15,382 nt of DNA. It comes from an uncultured Clostridium sp. (GTDB taxonomy: Bacteria > Bacillota > Clostridia > Clostridiales > Clostridiaceae). Shown piece by piece: positions 13,459 to 15,382 of the stretch. How positions within the stretch are numbered: position 1 is the stretch's first letter; the number at the start of each line of letters is the position of its first letter. The notes under the pieces were generated by a model. The model did not search any database. It was not told where the DNA came from and saw only the letters and a program-made list of their open reading frames with translations. Location: the NCBI GenBank assembly GCA_934746785.1, contig CAKVFO010000081.1, forward strand, positions 1 to 15,382, given 5' to 3'. A program made the translations under genes and the position numbers.

Positions 13459-14295
13459 CTATTCATTAGAATTATTTAAAAGTTTTGCCCTTAATACCTT
13501 AAAATAATCATAATCATCAAATAAAAGTACTTGAGCATGCTTTTTAGCTCTCTTAATAGTAACTGGTACTCTATCTTTTATTTTTGCAGCCTTCTGTCCA
13601 TCAATTGTAAGATATATTTCCTCCTCACCATTTTCCGGAATAATTTCTATCTTACTATTGCCATCTAGAACTATTGTCGGAACATTCTTCCCGTGAGGAC
13701 ATATAGGTGTTAATGTTATTAAATCTAAATTAGGATATACAAATGGTCCTCCTGCTGAAAAAGAATATGCAGTAGAACCTGTTGGTGTTGCAACTATAAG
13801 TCCATCACCTTTAAATGTAGAATAAAGTTTATCATCTACAAATACTTCAAATTTAACCATTCTTGATAAAACACCTCTTGCTACTACAATGTCATTAAGT
13901 GCATTATCTATTCTTTCATCACCATCTTCTCCGGAATGACAGTGTAGAAGCATTCTTCTATCAATTCTATATTCTTCCTTCTTTATCTTTTCAATAGCTC
14001 TATCTATATCAGAAATTTCTATACTTGATAAAAAACCTAAATTCCCTATATTTATTCCAAATATAGGAACAGATATTTTGTTACATATTTCTCTAGCTAC
14101 ATTTAATAAAGTACCATCCCCTCCTAGTACTATAAGAAGCTCTAAATTATTAAATTTTTCATTACAAGTATTAAAGGAATTAAAAACCTTGACTTCTTCT
14201 AGATCAAAACTATCTTCAAACTTTTCTTTTACCATTTTTACTATTTTATTGTCTTGATCTTTAGTTGGATTAATTGCTATTCCAATTTTTTTCAT
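13459..14295 (-). CDS. nadK: NAD kinase
   Basis: The 278-residue enzyme phosphorylates NAD to NADP with ATP (or polyphosphate in some firmicutes). The catalytic GGDGT motif is at 58-62 in VLGGDGTLLNVAR. The NAD-binding ND pair is at 134-135 (ALNDIVVARG), and the glycine-rich PTGSTAYSFSAGGP loop at 171-184. Length and domain order are normal. The ATG has GGGGG upstream. The gene lies 18 bases after tlyA and directly before argR, so it is co-transcribed with them. Older names are ppnK and yjbN-type inorganic polyphosphate/ATP-NAD kinase. Confidence 0.97.
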   Translation of the reverse strand: MKKIGIAINPTKDQDNKIVKMVKEKFEDSFDLEEVKVFNSFNTCNEKFNNLELLIVLGGDGTLLNVAREICNKISVPIFGINIGNLGFLSSIEISDIDRAIEKIKKEEYRIDRRMLLHCHSGEDGDERIDNALNDIVVARGVLSRMVKFEVFVDDKLYSTFKGDGLIVATPTGSTAYSFSAGGPFVYPNLDLITLTPICPHGKNVPTIVLDGNSKIEIIPENGEEEIYLTIDGQKAAKIKDRVPVTIKRAKKHAQVLLFDDYDYFKVLRAKLLNNSNE

Positions 14296-14313
14296 GGTAT
14301 CCCCCTTTTTTCA

Positions 14314-15123
14314 TTAAATCTCCTTATGTGAATTTTCTACTACTGTTTCAATATCATCCCTACTAAAAGTAGTTTCTTTATTTTTATCTTTAGTAAAATA
14401 AACTAAATATTCTATATTACCTTCTGGGCCCTTAATTGGTGAATATGCAACTCCTAATACAACTAGATTATTTTCTAAAAGGAAATCTATTATTCCATAT
14501 ACTACTTCTTTATGTACATTAATATCTCTTATGACACCTTTTTTACCAACCTTCTCACGTCCTGCTTCAAACTGTGGCTTTATAAGAGCTACCACTTCCC
14601 CATTATCTTTTAAAAGATTAATTGTGGCAGGCATTATTTTTTTTAATGAAATAAAAGATACATCAATAGATGCAAAATCTAGTAATTCACCTATATCTTC
14701 AGGTGTCACGTATCTTATATTAGTTCTTTCCATGCAGACTACTCTTTCATCTGTTCTAAGTTTCCACGCAAACTGTCCATACCCCACATCTACTGAATAT
14801 ACTTTACTTGCACCATTTTGAAGCATACAATCTGTAAATCCTCCCGTTGATGCACCTATATCCATACATACTTTATCTTGTAGTGTAATAGGCCATGTCT
14901 TCATAGCTTTTTCAAGTTTAAGTCCACCTCTACTTACATAGGGAATCTTATGTCCTTTATAATCAATATTAGCTTCAACGGAAACTTTTTCACCTGCTTT
15001 ATCAACTCTCTGCCCATCTACAAATACTTGACCTGCCATAATACATGCTTTAGCATTTTCTCTTGATGAAATTATTCCCTTTTCAACTAATAACACATCT
15101 AATCTCTGCTTTTTACCTGCCAT
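14314..15123 (-). CDS. tlyA: TlyA-family rRNA 2'-O-methyltransferase
   Basis: The 269-residue protein combines an S4 RNA-binding domain (about 6-65) with an FtsJ-like SAM-dependent methyltransferase domain (about 66-250). Motif I DIGASTGGFTD is at 88-98. Lys69 in SRGGLKL, Asp154 in DVSFISL and Lys182 in IKPQFEAGR are at the positions of the K-D-K catalytic series. Mycobacterial TlyA methylates 16S and 23S rRNA, and its loss gives capreomycin resistance; the 'hemolysin A' name is historical. The exact rRNA target in clostridia is not shown. The ATG has GAGGAG six bases upstream and overlaps the dxs end by 25 bases, which suggests translational coupling. Confidence 0.94.
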   Translation of the reverse strand: MAGKKQRLDVLLVEKGIISSRENAKACIMAGQVFVDGQRVDKAGEKVSVEANIDYKGHKIPYVSRGGLKLEKAMKTWPITLQDKVCMDIGASTGGFTDCMLQNGASKVYSVDVGYGQFAWKLRTDERVVCMERTNIRYVTPEDIGELLDFASIDVSFISLKKIMPATINLLKDNGEVVALIKPQFEAGREKVGKKGVIRDINVHKEVVYGIIDFLLENNLVVLGVAYSPIKGPEGNIEYLVYFTKDKNKETTFSRDDIETVVENSHKEI

Positions 15124-15382
15124 AATCTACTCCTCTTTTTTGTTAATTCTAAAACTGATTGAACAATTCCATTTTCATCCAAGCCATACTTTTCATACAG
15201 TAAATTTACATTTCCTTGCTCAACAAACTCATCTATATATCCTAAATTTTTAACTTTTTCTTTATAATTTAATTCATTTAAATATTCTAAAACCGAAGTT
15301 CCAAATCCACCTTTAATTATATTATCTTCAACTGTAAGTATCTTATATTTTTTATCTGATAATTTTTTAAGCAGCTCTGTAT
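15099..15382 (-). CDS. dxs: 1-Deoxy-D-xylulose-5-phosphate synthase, C-terminal fragment
   Basis: Only the last 93 or so codons are inside the window; the frame runs off the right edge. DXS condenses pyruvate and glyceraldehyde-3-phosphate in a thiamine-diphosphate-dependent reaction, the first step of the MEP isoprenoid pathway. The visible part is the transketolase C-terminal domain. It includes LTVEDNIIKGGFGTSVLEYL, matching the family TVEEN...GGFGSAVLE pattern, followed by IDEFVEQG and YGLDENGIVQSVLEL. The frame passes the tlyA ATG and ends at a TAG at 15099-15101, giving a 25-base overlap and a slightly extended basic tail (KKRSRLWQVKSRD). The order dxs-tlyA-nadK-argR-recN is the conserved firmicute arrangement. 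Confidence 0.93.
   Translation of the reverse strand, partial: TELLKKLSDKKYKILTVEDNIIKGGFGTSVLEYLNELNYKEKVKNLGYIDEFVEQGNVNLLYEKYGLDENGIVQSVLELTKKRSRLWQVKSRD

Noticed and set aside
12996..13466. Longer ArgR starting at the ATG at 13466
   Set aside because: It has no ribosome binding site and overlaps nadK; the TTG at 13445 has AGGCGGTG and gives the usual 149 residues.

Overview
The window is a low-GC, Gram-positive chromosome segment from a spore-forming Clostridium. The evidence is AT-rich DNA, strong AGGAGG-type ribosome binding sites, GTG and TTG starts, and the sporulation genes spo0A, spoIVB and spoIIM in their usual clostridial neighbourhood. A member of Clostridium sensu stricto is likely, but the species cannot be fixed from the sequence. 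Every convincing gene is on the minus strand, so transcription runs from high to low coordinates.

Right block (about 15382 down to 8596): the 3' end of dxs, then tlyA, nadK, argR and recN, packed with overlaps or gaps of about 20 bases and closed by a terminator that begins inside the recN coding end. Next come spoIVB and spo0A, each with its own terminator. spo0A has a consensus-grade sigma-H promoter overlapping a perfect 0A box (TGTCGAA), the expected arrangement for autoregulated entry into sporulation.

Middle accessory segment (about 8595 to 4965): two tandem paralogous alpha/beta hydrolases with intact Ser-Asp-His triads, a 32-codon orphan frame, a 390-base run of consecutive palindromes, and a 237-residue protein of unknown function. 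This stretch separates two conserved blocks and looks like the variable part of the locus.

Left block (4964 to 1): a Nudix ADP-ribose pyrophosphatase; spoIIM with a sigma-E-like promoter; then a xerD-deoB-pyn unit for a Xer-type recombinase, phosphopentomutase and pyrimidine-nucleoside phosphorylase. It ends with the first five codons of another gene. The xerD-like gene carries a second sigma-H/0A-box promoter with the same architecture as that of spo0A, and its protein lacks three of the six Xer catalytic residues (Arg I to Lys, and both His positions to Asn).

A repeat family with TTTAACGTAT-type inverted ends occurs three times (71-118, 6145-6239, 11188-11264). In every copy the same end merges with the U-tract of an intrinsic terminator. 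The main second-look items are this repeat/terminator association, the palindrome cluster it belongs to, and the degenerate Xer recombinase under a sporulation-type promoter. No rRNA, tRNA, CRISPR array or transposase gene was seen.
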